DNA of 64,000 nucleotides, taken from contig NZ_QSNT01000003.1 in NCBI RefSeq assembly GCF_009498525.1, positions 575,977 to 639,976 on the forward strand, in the 5' to 3' direction. The DNA is from Rhizobium sp. ICMP 5592 (GTDB lineage: Bacteria; Pseudomonadota; Alphaproteobacteria; Rhizobiales; Rhizobiaceae). The position numbers and the translations under genes are program-made. Below the pieces are notes generated by a model. That model had not been told where the DNA came from. It was given only the letters and a program-made list of their open reading frames with translations, and did not search any database. The stretch's first letter is position 1, and every line of letters begins with the position of its first letter. Positions 35,666 through 43,628 of the stretch are shown here, piece after piece.

Positions 35666-36715
35666 ATGAACAATGACTATGGCAACTCTCTTGATAATGC
35701 GAAACCTCCGGCCATGAACACGATCACGACAGCCAACAGGATCCCGGGTTTTGTCTGGGCCTATCGCTTCCGTCCCGGCGCGGGCAAGGCCGAGCGGCTA
35801 TCCGATGAGACGCAACGCGCCGGATTTTTCGACGGCGACGGCTTCGTCTGGCTGCATTTGAACCTGGTCGATGCCCGTGTCGCCGCATTCCTCGAAGAGG
35901 TCCCCGGACTAAACGACTCCACCCGCACGGCACTGACCACGCATGAGACGCACGCGACGATCACCGTCGATGAGCAGATGCTGTTCGGCACCCTAGTCGA
36001 TTTCCAGCGCGACTTCGATCAGGAGACGAGCGATATCGGCTGGCTGCATTTCGTGTTCACCGACCGCTTCCTCATCACGACACGGCTGCAGCCGCTGCGC
36101 AGCGTCGAACGGGTACGCATGGCGGTGGAGAAGAATGCCGCGAAATTCGCAAACCCGATCGACCTGTTCGAACTGCTGGTCGTCGAGTTCCAGCGCACGC
36201 TGATCTCTCTGGTCATCGAGATTACCGAGGAGCTGAACCTCATCGAGGATTTCGTCTACGACAACGCGCCCCGCGACGAACGGCGGCGGCTGGCGCCGGT
36301 GCGCCGGACGATCGTGCGGCTGCATCGGCATCTGCGCACGGTGCTGACGCTGATGCGGAGGGCAGCAGCCTCCGACGATGAGGAGATGCCGCTCGGCTTC
36401 GAGGACGTCGCGGGTCGGCTAACCGGACGGCTGGAATCGGTCGACCACGACGTCTATGCGCTTCAGGAGCGTGCGCGCCTGCTGCATGAAGAGATCGACT
36501 CGAAGCTCTCCTCCGAGATCAACCGCCACCTTTACATTCTGTCGATCATGACGGCGCTGCTGTTGCCACCGACGCTGGTGACCGGCTTTTTCGGCATGAA
36601 CACGTCGAGCCTGCCTTTTTCAGGCGGCGGCGGCGGCACGGAATATGCCGTTGCCCTGATCATCGCCTCCATGCTGCTCGCCTGGTGGCTGCTGAAGCGG
36701 GTCAATATTCTCTGA
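35666..36715 (+). CDS. CorA/ZntB-type divalent metal transporter
   Basis: A 349-residue member of the 2-TM-GxN family. The N-terminal cytoplasmic domain has the alpha/beta fold and long helices (PIDLFELLVVEFQRTLISLV). The two transmembrane helices lie near the C-terminus. The pore signature GFFGMNTSS carries the GMN motif, followed by a Gly-rich loop and IIASMLLAWWLLKR. Members move Mg2+, Co2+, Ni2+ or Zn2+; the ion cannot be decided here. It begins MNNDYGNSLDN; an internal ATG at 35714 is a possible shorter start. Confidence 0.9.
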   Translation: MNNDYGNSLDNAKPPAMNTITTANRIPGFVWAYRFRPGAGKAERLSDETQRAGFFDGDGFVWLHLNLVDARVAAFLEEVPGLNDSTRTALTTHETHATITVDEQMLFGTLVDFQRDFDQETSDIGWLHFVFTDRFLITTRLQPLRSVERVRMAVEKNAAKFANPIDLFELLVVEFQRTLISLVIEITEELNLIEDFVYDNAPRDERRRLAPVRRTIVRLHRHLRTVLTLMRRAAASDDEEMPLGFEDVAGRLTGRLESVDHDVYALQERARLLHEEIDSKLSSEINRHLYILSIMTALLLPPTLVTGFFGMNTSSLPFSGGGGGTEYAVALIIASMLLAWWLLKRVNIL

Positions 36716-36732
36716 CATCGACCATCGGCCAA

Positions 36733-36769
36733 GAAAAAACCGCCCGGTGGATCACCGGGCGGCTTGTTT
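36733..36769. terminator. Bidirectional terminator between corA-like and BA14K genes
   Basis: A nine-bp stem (CGCCCGGTG / CACCGGGCG, 36741-36761) with a three-base loop separates the two converging genes. The minus strand reads a U-rich GTTTTTTCTT after it, and the plus strand a weaker GCTTGTTTC, so it should end both transcripts, with the minus strand favoured. Confidence 0.8.
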
Positions 36770-36790
36770 CGGCAAATGTTGATCCCTCGC

Positions 36791-37276
36791 TCAGAAATAG
36801 GGCGAGTAGCACTGCTGGCGCGGACCGTTATAGGGCTGGAACGTGTTGTCATAGGACCGATAGGACCGATAGCGCGCATAGCACCAATCGACATGGCGCG
36901 GATTGACGCCGGCGGCGCGTGGCGGAGCCGCATAGCGTGGCTGGCTGGCAATCGCCCCGCCGATCAGGGCACCGGCGCCGAATGCGGCCAGCGGGAACCA
37001 GTAGCCCTCGTGATAGCGATAGCCGCGACGATAGTCCCGGTAGCCACGATGACCGCCATACCAACCCTCACGATAGTAGCCACGGCGATAATAGCCGCCA
37101 CCGTAACCACCACCATACTCGCGCCATTGAACCCGCTCGACGCCGGCAGGCGCGGCCTTGTCCACCGCAACAACGGGTGCGGCAGGCATCTGCATTGCGA
37201 AGGACGGCGTGAAGCTCGTCAGAGCCACGGCAGCCGAAAGAGCGATAGTCGCAATTTTCGCACGGAAACCAAGCAT
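36791..37276 (-). CDS. Secreted BA14K-family protein
   Basis: A 161-residue product with a signal peptide (about residues 1-27, ending SFAM). A Gly/Tyr/Arg-rich low-complexity tract follows (GGGYGGGYYRRGYYREGW...), then a hydrophobic FPLAAFGAGALIGGAIAS segment. The C-terminal HVDWCYARYRSYRSYDNTFQ is followed by a Cys near the end, the BA14K signature. BA14K proteins are immunoreactive in Brucella and are lectin-like; in rhizobia the role is unknown. It converges on the transporter gene. Confidence 0.85.
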   Translation of the reverse strand: MLGFRAKIATIALSAAVALTSFTPSFAMQMPAAPVVAVDKAAPAGVERVQWREYGGGYGGGYYRRGYYREGWYGGHRGYRDYRRGYRYHEGYWFPLAAFGAGALIGGAIASQPRYAAPPRAAGVNPRHVDWCYARYRSYRSYDNTFQPYNGPRQQCYSPYF

Positions 37277-37492
37277 TTACTTCTCCATTCCCTGGCTTGT
37301 CTTGTGCTCAAGCAAACAATGTTAAGTATCGGGGACAGCCCCCTTACTGCTCTGCGCATCCACAAGTCGCGCGGACATTTAGTCCAACCTTAAATATGCA
37401 CCTATTTAAGGCCTTATGCACAGACTCCACGGTAAATTTATAGCGATCTCATTCTTAACCCGAGATTAACCACTCATCCTTACCCTTAATTC

Positions 37493-38497
37493 ATGAAGGG
37501 ATACCGGCAGACTCACCCTCTGATTTGCAGTCTCCTGATGGTCCTGGCGCTGCTGGGACTGACCTCCAGGCTTGCGGCCGGTGAAAGCCAACCCTGGACC
37601 GATCCGCAAAACGCCCTCATCGTCGATGCCTACGAGCTGAACACCATCGACTGGGAGCAGCTCCTGCAGGACAAGCGCATTTCCGCCTTCATCTCCAAGG
37701 CTTCCGACGGCCTGCCCGAGAGCTTCAGCTGCACCGGCGACCATGCCGGCGACACCTTCGCACACTGCAAGACCATGTGGCGCAAATACGCGGTCAGCCG
37801 CGAGCTCTATCAGACGCGGCGGATGCTGGCGAAAATGAACGGGCTATTGTGGGGCGCCTATCATCTCGGGCGACCGGGCAATCCAGTCGATCAGGCCAAT
37901 CATTTTCTCGATTATGCCGATCCGAAACCGGACGAGCTGATGGTGCTCGATATCGAGGGCCTAGACGTCCTGCGGTATATGTCGCTCTCCGACGCGCAGG
38001 TCTTCGTCGGCCATATCAAGGTGAGGACCGGGCGCTATCCGATCCTCTATACCAACCACAATACCGCTCAATACATCGCCGACCACCGCCAGGATTACCC
38101 GATCCTGGCGCGGCTGCCGCTATGGTATGCACGCTACAAATCCGACGTGAAGGGCACTTTCCCGCTCGGCAACTGGGACACCTATGCCCTCTGGCAATTC
38201 GCCTCGTCCGACAATTGTTCAGACAAGAGCTGCCCCTACCGGGTGCCGGGGACACTGAAGGATATCGACGTCAATGTCGTGCCGATGACCAAGCTGCAAC
38301 TGGCCAAGGTCTGGCCGCAGGGCGATCTCCTGCCCGCCAAGCCGATGCCGGCACCCGACATGATGATCGCCAAGGCGCCGAGCTGTGTCGAGCCGCTACA
38401 GACGCTCGTATCGCTGATGATCGACCCGGTCGTTACCGCCTCGACCCAGCAAGAGACACCGGTCGAGATCAACGAACTGAACTACCAGGATTTCTAG
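37493..38497 (+). CDS. Secreted GH25-type muramidase
   Basis: The 334-residue product has a signal peptide (to about residue 29, TSRLAAGES) and a glycoside hydrolase family 25 (lysozyme) domain. The domain includes FISKASDG, RRMLAKMNGLLWGAYHLGRPGNPVDQANHFLD, the catalytic DxE in VLDIEGLD and LWYARYKSDV. It should cleave the MurNAc-GlcNAc bond of peptidoglycan. The N-terminal strand is VDAYELN rather than the common DVSHYQ, and the protein carries two extra Cys pairs. A C-terminal tail of about 60 residues has no known domain. Confidence 0.83.
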   Translation: MKGYRQTHPLICSLLMVLALLGLTSRLAAGESQPWTDPQNALIVDAYELNTIDWEQLLQDKRISAFISKASDGLPESFSCTGDHAGDTFAHCKTMWRKYAVSRELYQTRRMLAKMNGLLWGAYHLGRPGNPVDQANHFLDYADPKPDELMVLDIEGLDVLRYMSLSDAQVFVGHIKVRTGRYPILYTNHNTAQYIADHRQDYPILARLPLWYARYKSDVKGTFPLGNWDTYALWQFASSDNCSDKSCPYRVPGTLKDIDVNVVPMTKLQLAKVWPQGDLLPAKPMPAPDMMIAKAPSCVEPLQTLVSLMIDPVVTASTQQETPVEINELNYQDF

Positions 38498-38532
38498 AGC
38501 GGTTCAGGCTTCACCGCTCTATCCAGTTTTTT
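38495..38532 (+). terminator. Terminator of the GH25 gene
   Basis: A perfect nine-bp stem, TAGAGCGGT / ACCGCTCTA (38495-38521), has its first arm overlapping the stop codon TAG. It is followed on the plus strand by a CAGTTTTTTG tract. The 44-nt palindrome lies directly after it. Confidence 0.8.
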
Positions 38533-38535
38533 GAC

Positions 38536-38579
38536 GCAATTCCGGACGGAAAACCGCTACGCACTTTTCCTGGAGTTGC
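38536..38579. repeat. 44-nt palindromic repeat, copy 3
   Basis: An imperfect palindrome with arms GCAATTCC and GGAGTTGC. It is nearly identical to copy 2 (22121-22164) and is the reverse complement of copy 1 (15902-15944). It fills the gap between the convergent GH25 and reductase genes, touching the 3' end of the reductase. Confidence 0.85.
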
Positions 38580-38580
38580 T

Positions 38581-39669
38581 CTAAGCTTCGATCTGCACAT
38601 CCGTCTTCGGACGCGAACAGCAGGCCAGGATGTAGCCTTCTTCGATCTCGTCGTCGAGAATACCGCCATTGTGGCTCATCTCGACTTCACCCGAGAGCTT
38701 CATCACCCGGCAGGTGCCGCAGAGGCCCGACTCGCAGGCCGCTCCGATACGGACGCCGGCGCCGCGCGCGGCTTGCAGGATCGTCTGGCCAGGCGCACAG
38801 GGAACATCCTTGCCGGCCATGGTGAAGCTGATCGAGGTCGCCGCTTCCGTGGAGGCGTCATCGCTGACTTCAGCCAGCGGCGTTGGCGCCTGCGCCGGCT
38901 GGAAGCTTTCCTGATGGTAGCGCGTCATGTCGAAGCCGTGGGCTACCAGCATGGAACGGACGGCGTCCATGAAGACTTCCGGGCCGCAGCAGAAGATCGT
39001 GCGGTCCATGAAGTCGGGCGCCAGCAGCCCGATCTTCGCCTTGTCGATGCGGCCCTTCAGCCCCGACCAGAGGTCGGTGCGGCCGCAGCCTTCGACGATG
39101 AAGCCGAGATCGAGGTTCGGCATGAAGCGGGCGAGATATTCCAGCTCCGAGCGGAAGATGATGTCGGCGGGACTGCGCGAGCAATTGATGAAGGTGATGT
39201 CGGACAGCGGCGCGGTGTCGGCCATGTAGCGGGTCATCGCCATCATCGGCGTGATGCCGGATCCGGCCGAGACGAAGAGATATTTCTCACCGGGATGACG
39301 GATATGACTGAAATCGCCGAGCGGGCCGAAAGCCTTGACGCGCATGCCGGGCTTCAGGTTCTCGAACATCCAGCGCGTGCCGATGCTGTCCTTCTGCGCC
39401 TTGACCGTGATGGCGATCGAGAGCGGGCGCGACGGGGTCGAGGACAGCGTGTAGGTACGCATGACCGGCTCCGCAGCTGCCGGCAGCTCCAGGGTGACGA
39501 ACTGGCCCGGCAGATAGCGGAACCAGTTGTCCTTATCGGAGCGGAAGGTGAAGGTCATCACATCGGGTGCTTCCGGCGTTGCCGAAAGGCATTCGAGCAG
39601 ATGCTGCCTGTCGCTCCAGGGCTTCATCTGGTCCAGGTGCTGATGGCGGAGGGAGACGGTCATGTTCAT
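38581..39669 (-). CDS. Rieske-oxygenase reductase with C-terminal ferredoxin (GbcB-like)
   Basis: The 362-residue product is an NAD(P)H:ferredoxin oxidoreductase with an FAD domain (RTYTLSSTPSR) and an NAD domain (GSGITPMMAMTRYM). It ends in a plant-type 2Fe-2S ferredoxin domain with ligands at about C312, C317, C320 and C350. It should pass electrons to the oxygenase encoded immediately upstream. GbcB of glycine betaine demethylation has this architecture. The gene starts three bases after the oxygenase stop (ATG at 39669), so the two are coupled. It ends beside the palindrome at 38536-38579. Confidence 0.9.
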   Translation of the reverse strand: MNMTVSLRHQHLDQMKPWSDRQHLLECLSATPEAPDVMTFTFRSDKDNWFRYLPGQFVTLELPAAAEPVMRTYTLSSTPSRPLSIAITVKAQKDSIGTRWMFENLKPGMRVKAFGPLGDFSHIRHPGEKYLFVSAGSGITPMMAMTRYMADTAPLSDITFINCSRSPADIIFRSELEYLARFMPNLDLGFIVEGCGRTDLWSGLKGRIDKAKIGLLAPDFMDRTIFCCGPEVFMDAVRSMLVAHGFDMTRYHQESFQPAQAPTPLAEVSDDASTEAATSISFTMAGKDVPCAPGQTILQAARGAGVRIGAACESGLCGTCRVMKLSGEVEMSHNGGILDDEIEEGYILACCSRPKTDVQIEA

Positions 39670-39672
39670 AAC

Positions 39673-40917
39673 TCAGGCAACCGCCGACAGCTTGGCCTGG
39701 TCGCCCTGCAGCCGGTTGATCATGAAATTCGCGTACCATTCGACGAACTGCATCACGCCGCCTTCATCTTCCGGCGAATAGGGGCCGGGCTGATAGGCGG
39801 GTGAGCGGATGCCGAAGGCATTTTCCTCGACGATCCGGCGGTCCTGATCGTTGGTCTCCGTCCAGACGTGGGTGAGTTCGTCGATGTTATAGTCGACCCC
39901 TTCGACCGCGTCCTTGTTGACGAGCCACTTGGTCGTGACCTGCGTCTGCTCAGGCCCGAGCGGCAGCACGCGGAAGGTGATCGCATGGTCGGCGAGCACA
40001 TGGTTCCATGTCGTCGGATAGTGGAAGAGCAGCAAGGTGCCGATATGGCTTTCCAGCACGTCGTTGGAGAGCGGCCGCTGCACGGCGCGCGCGCCCGACA
40101 TGGTGTAGCTCTCGGCATCCTGGATGAGCGGCATGCGTGCGGCGCGGAACTGGCCGGACGGCGACATGCGGAATTCGCTTGGAAGATTCGCCGCCTCGCA
40201 CTTCGCCCAATGCGCCGAAATCACCGGATCGTCCTTGGCGCCCTGTACGCCGGTCGCGCTCGGCGCTTCCGGATAGGTACGGCAGAGTTCGGGATGGTTG
40301 GCCGCGCAATGATAGCATTCGCGATTGTTTTCCCAGACGAGCTTCCAGTTGCCCTTCTCGATGATCGTGCTTTCGAAGGCGACCTTGGTTTCGCCGAGGC
40401 GGTGGCGGACGAGATAGGGCTCGACCATCGCGCGGAACGGCGCGAAGTCCGGCGCCTGCTCTGCAAGGCAGATGAAGATATAGCCGCCGACGCTTTCGCA
40501 ATGGACCGGCTTCAACGAGAACTGGTTCTTGTCGAAATCCTCCGGCATATGCCGGGCAAAGAGCAGGCTCCCGTTCAGTTCGTAGGTCCACTGATGATAG
40601 GGGCAGACAAGCTTTGCCGAAGAACCGCGCTCCGACGTGCAGACGCGCGAGCCGCGATGGCGACAGCTATTGTGGAAGGCACGGATGACCTGATCGCGAC
40701 CGCGAACGATGACGACGGGATAATCGCCGATCTGGACGGTGAAATAGTTGCCGGCGCGCGGCACCTCGCAATCATGGCCGATGAACAGCCAGTCGCGATA
40801 ATAGATCATCTCCATATCGAGCTTGAAATAATCCTGATCGGTATAGAAGGGCTGCTCCAGGCTGAAGCCTTCGCGGCGGTTCTTCAATTGCCGCAAAACG
40901 TTGCTGCTGATGTCCAT
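39673..40917 (-). CDS. Rieske ring-hydroxylating/demethylating oxygenase alpha subunit (GbcA-like)
   Basis: A 414-residue Rieske non-heme iron oxygenase. The 2Fe-2S ligands are C85, H87, C105 and H108 (CRHRGSRVC ... CPYHQWTY). The mononuclear iron motif ENNRECYHCAANHPE holds H203 and H208. The overall pattern resembles GbcA, the glycine betaine monooxygenase that removes one methyl group to give dimethylglycine; other quaternary amines are possible. A cobalamin riboswitch lies about 100 nt upstream on the same strand, with no intervening gene. AAGGATAGG precedes the ATG at 40917. Confidence 0.88.
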   Translation of the reverse strand: MDISSNVLRQLKNRREGFSLEQPFYTDQDYFKLDMEMIYYRDWLFIGHDCEVPRAGNYFTVQIGDYPVVIVRGRDQVIRAFHNSCRHRGSRVCTSERGSSAKLVCPYHQWTYELNGSLLFARHMPEDFDKNQFSLKPVHCESVGGYIFICLAEQAPDFAPFRAMVEPYLVRHRLGETKVAFESTIIEKGNWKLVWENNRECYHCAANHPELCRTYPEAPSATGVQGAKDDPVISAHWAKCEAANLPSEFRMSPSGQFRAARMPLIQDAESYTMSGARAVQRPLSNDVLESHIGTLLLFHYPTTWNHVLADHAITFRVLPLGPEQTQVTTKWLVNKDAVEGVDYNIDELTHVWTETNDQDRRIVEENAFGIRSPAYQPGPYSPEDEGGVMQFVEWYANFMINRLQGDQAKLSAVA

Positions 40918-40996
40918 TTGCCTATCCTTGCGCGGTAGCGATCAGCAGGCAGAGGACATGCACGACCGGCCGCGAACGACCGCAACGCAATGTCCC

Positions 40997-41013
40997 GACC
41001 GCCCGCCGCGGTC
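40997..41013 (-). promoter_or_regulatory. Hairpin in the leader after the cobalamin aptamer (candidate expression platform)
   Basis: On the minus strand GACCGC and GCGGTC form a perfect six-bp stem with a five-base loop, just after the aptamer. No U tract follows (GGGACATTGCG), so it is not a standard intrinsic terminator. Control of translation, Rho-dependent ending or RNA stability is more likely. It is about 80 nt from the oxygenase start. Confidence 0.5.
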
Positions 41014-41019
41014 AGTAAA

Positions 41020-41215
41020 TCAGTCTCCCCAAGGCTGGTTTCCGGGCTCTGGAGCGGCCCCCTAAAGGACCCCATGGCACCTTCCCAGGCTATCTCTGCC
41101 CAGTGGCTTCATTCGCCATGCCTTACTCCACCACCGTTGCGGGGGCAGCGCCGGATTTCGACCGGCTTCCCAATTCTCCGCCCCCCTAGCGGGCGGCACC
41201 TTGAGATTGATGTCA
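41020..41215 (-). ncRNA. Cobalamin riboswitch upstream of the GbcA-like oxygenase
   Basis: On the minus strand all hallmarks of the adenosylcobalamin aptamer occur in order. GGTGCC starts it at about 41200. Next come GGGAAGCCGGT, ATCCGGCGCTGCCCCCGCAAC, the B12-box core AGCCACTGGGC (41098-41108) and GGGAAGGTGCC. The closing segment AGCCCGGAAACCAGCC is at 41033-41048. The aptamer precedes the GbcA-like gene, with about 100 nt of leader and no intervening open frame. It begins roughly 220 nt after the ACT-domain gene stop, so its own promoter probably lies between. Riboswitches of this class normally reduce expression when B12 is abundant. Confidence 0.93.
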
Positions 41216-41432
41216 TCATAATCCGCGCCTTTCTCGCCGCTCTGCTGCAATGCGACATCCGCTTCGAAATTGACGACAGACCAAAGAAGAGTTTCACGGA
41301 GGCGACGGAATCAAAATATCGGAAGACAATTCAAATCCTTATGCTTCCACGAGCGGCATCGTTTTCTACCCGGACCGCGCAGCAACAGTGACGCTTTGTC
41401 TTAATTGCGACGGAGCTGTTTGCAAGCGCACC

Positions 41433-41846
41433 TCAAACCGGGCGCTGCGCTGCCGAAAGCGCCTGTAGTGCCGCCATAGCGCGCGCGGCATCGGCCGCCG
41501 GCACGAAGATATGATCATGGTAATAACCAGCAACGACATTGGCGCTGATCCCCTCGTTTCCCAGCGCCGTCGCAAAGGCGGCCGTGAGACCCACGGCCTC
41601 CAGTGAGGAGTGGATTTCGAGGGTGATCATCCGCATAACGGGGCCGGTCGGAAGCCCTGCCTGCCGCGCCGCCGCGACCGGCAGGATCAGCGTCACACCC
41701 TCCCTTTCCTGAAACAGTCCAACCGGATTCATATGAATGTAATCCACCAGCGCCGATGGCGGCACGCTGCAATAGACGAACTCGCCCTCGATGAGATCGG
41801 GCTTCATGCCGGCAAGCAGCTGCTTGAGGTCGGTAATGCCAGGCAT
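41433..41846 (-). CDS. ACT-domain protein (CASTOR-like)
   Basis: A 137-residue protein with two ACT-like folds: an N-terminal FVYCSVPPSALVDYIHMNPV and a C-terminal MITLEIHSSLEAVGLTAAFATALGNEGISANVVAGYYHDHIFVP. Proteins of this type bind amino acids; ligand and role are unknown. It is the nearest minus-strand gene upstream of the riboswitch, but a gap of more than 200 nt argues that it is a separate transcript. ATG at 41846 is the only good start. Confidence 0.75.
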   Translation of the reverse strand: MPGITDLKQLLAGMKPDLIEGEFVYCSVPPSALVDYIHMNPVGLFQEREGVTLILPVAAARQAGLPTGPVMRMITLEIHSSLEAVGLTAAFATALGNEGISANVVAGYYHDHIFVPAADAARAMAALQALSAAQRPV

Positions 41847-41949
41847 GGTTCCTGTCCTCTTTAGCGATCCATCAGCACAGCGCGCGCTTCAGCCCGGCTC
41901 AAGCTAGGCGATCTATCATGTGGTATCCAGACCTTCATGGCGAGCCGGC

Positions 41950-42561
41950 ATGGCAAAGCTCAGATATTTCGATGCCAAGAAACCCGCAGACCCGGAACCG
42001 ACGTTGCCGGCGCCGGGGTATACCGAATTCCTGCGCACCGGCCGCATCAACCGCGACAAGACGCATTGGCTCGCCGAGGAGCGACGCTACCTCACCTTCG
42101 AGGAGGTGGCCGAACGTACGGCGAGCAAGCTACGGAACGCCGGCGAGGCGACCCATGGCCGGCTCAACAGCTTTCACCAGTCGATCCGCTTTCCGAAACT
42201 GATCTTCCATCACACGCTCAGGGACACGCCGCATCTCGGCTATTGCCACGTCACGGCGGCGCGAACGCAATTCGCACAGTACGAGGAGGTGAGCTGGGCC
42301 TTCTACATCGCCAATTTCTTCGCCCGCCTAGGCCAGAACGATAATTTCTTCGAAGATATCAGCCTGGAATATTCAAGGATGTATTTCGCCGTCGCCATAA
42401 GGCCGGATGAGGACGTTTCGAAGAAGAAGCTGACGATCAATCGCGACGTGCGCGGCAACGGCGTGCTCTTCCACACCCATGATCCCCAGATCGCCATCCG
42501 CAATGTGCTGCTGCTAGGCGCGCGCAGCGAACAGCTCCGCGACATCATTCGCCAGCTTTGA
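41950..42561 (+). CDS. Conserved hypothetical protein, unrecognised family
   Basis: A 203-residue, highly charged soluble protein with no signal peptide or membrane helix. It contains GYTEFLRTGRINRDKTHWL, a central KLIFHHTLRDTPHLGYCHVT and the C-terminal NGVLFHTHDPQIAIRNVLLLG. I cannot place it in a characterised family. Regular codon use and a normal length argue that it is a real gene. ATG at 41950 is chosen; an in-frame start at 41920 adds ten residues. It is divergent from the ACT-domain gene and upstream of the Sua5-like gene. Confidence 0.7.
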   Translation: MAKLRYFDAKKPADPEPTLPAPGYTEFLRTGRINRDKTHWLAEERRYLTFEEVAERTASKLRNAGEATHGRLNSFHQSIRFPKLIFHHTLRDTPHLGYCHVTAARTQFAQYEEVSWAFYIANFFARLGQNDNFFEDISLEYSRMYFAVAIRPDEDVSKKKLTINRDVRGNGVLFHTHDPQIAIRNVLLLGARSEQLRDIIRQL

Positions 42562-42619
42562 TTATTGATCCCCAAACTTGAAAAGCATAAGAACGGCCTG
42601 AACGGCAATCGGTCAGGTC

Positions 42620-43594
42620 ATGGCGCGACATATAGATATTCTCCAGCATCCAGAGGCGGCAATAGCGGCGGCAACGGCAACTCTCGCCGAAGGTCTGCCG
42701 ATCGGGCTGCCGACCGAGACGGTCTACGGGCTTGCCGCCGACGCCACCAATCCCGCAGCCATCACCCGCATTTACGAGACCAAGGGTCGGCCGCGCTTCA
42801 ATCCGCTGATCTGCCACATGAGCGACCTCGCGATGGCCGAGGGCTATGCGATCTTCGATCCCATCTCGCGAAAGCTGGCGGAAGCCTTCTGGCCCGGTCC
42901 GCTGACGCTGGTTTTGCCGCTGCGGCTGGAAAGCGACATTCATCCGCTGGCGACTGCCGGGCTCGATACAGTCGGTATCCGGGTGCCGCAGGGCTTTGCC
43001 GGCGAACTGATCCGCGCCTTCGGACGGCCGCTTGCCGCTCCCAGCGCCAACACCTCCGGCAAGATCAGCGCCACCAGCGCCGATCATGTCCATGACGATC
43101 TCGGCGAGCGGATTTCGCTGATCCTCGATGCCGGAGCTTCGGTCGTCGGCGTCGAGTCGACCATCGTCAAGGTCGAGAACGGCCAGATGCGCCTGCTCAG
43201 GCCCGGCGGGCTGGCGGCAGACGAGATCGAGCGGGTCGCGGGCCAATCCCTCAAGCGCAAGAATGGTGCGTCGGCGGCCATCGAAGCGCCGGGGATGCTG
43301 GCTTCACATTATGCGCCGGGTGCGGCGGTGCGGCTCGATGCGACCGCAGTTTCCGCAGGCGAAGCGCTGATCCGCTTCGGCAGGCCTGATATTGCCGGCA
43401 TCGAGACGGCGGCCATCGTGCTCGACCTCAGCCCGTCCGGCGACCTCGCCGAGGCCGCCGCCAATCTCTTCGACTTCATGAAGCGCGCCGATGCCAGCGG
43501 CGCTGCGACCATCGCTTTTTCCAGCATTCCGGACGAGGGCCTCGGCGAGGCCATCAACGATCGGCTGCAACGAGCAGCCGCGCCGAGAGAGTAA
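42620..43594 (+). CDS. L-threonylcarbamoyladenylate synthase (Sua5/TsaC type)
   Basis: The enzyme makes threonylcarbamoyl-AMP from threonine, bicarbonate and ATP for the t6A modification of tRNA. The 324-residue product has the YrdC domain (LPTETVYGLAADATNPAAI, then KGRPRFNPLICHM and RPLAAPSANTSGKIS). It also has the C-terminal Sua5 domain with the linker GMLASHYAPGA. The two-domain form makes it Sua5-like, longer than E. coli TsaC. The FAD oxidoreductase gene follows after 34 bases. Confidence 0.93.
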   Translation: MARHIDILQHPEAAIAAATATLAEGLPIGLPTETVYGLAADATNPAAITRIYETKGRPRFNPLICHMSDLAMAEGYAIFDPISRKLAEAFWPGPLTLVLPLRLESDIHPLATAGLDTVGIRVPQGFAGELIRAFGRPLAAPSANTSGKISATSADHVHDDLGERISLILDAGASVVGVESTIVKVENGQMRLLRPGGLAADEIERVAGQSLKRKNGASAAIEAPGMLASHYAPGAAVRLDATAVSAGEALIRFGRPDIAGIETAAIVLDLSPSGDLAEAAANLFDFMKRADASGAATIAFSSIPDEGLGEAINDRLQRAAAPRE

Positions 43595-43628
43595 ATCCGA
43601 CCACACGCATTTCGGTAAAGGACACGCC

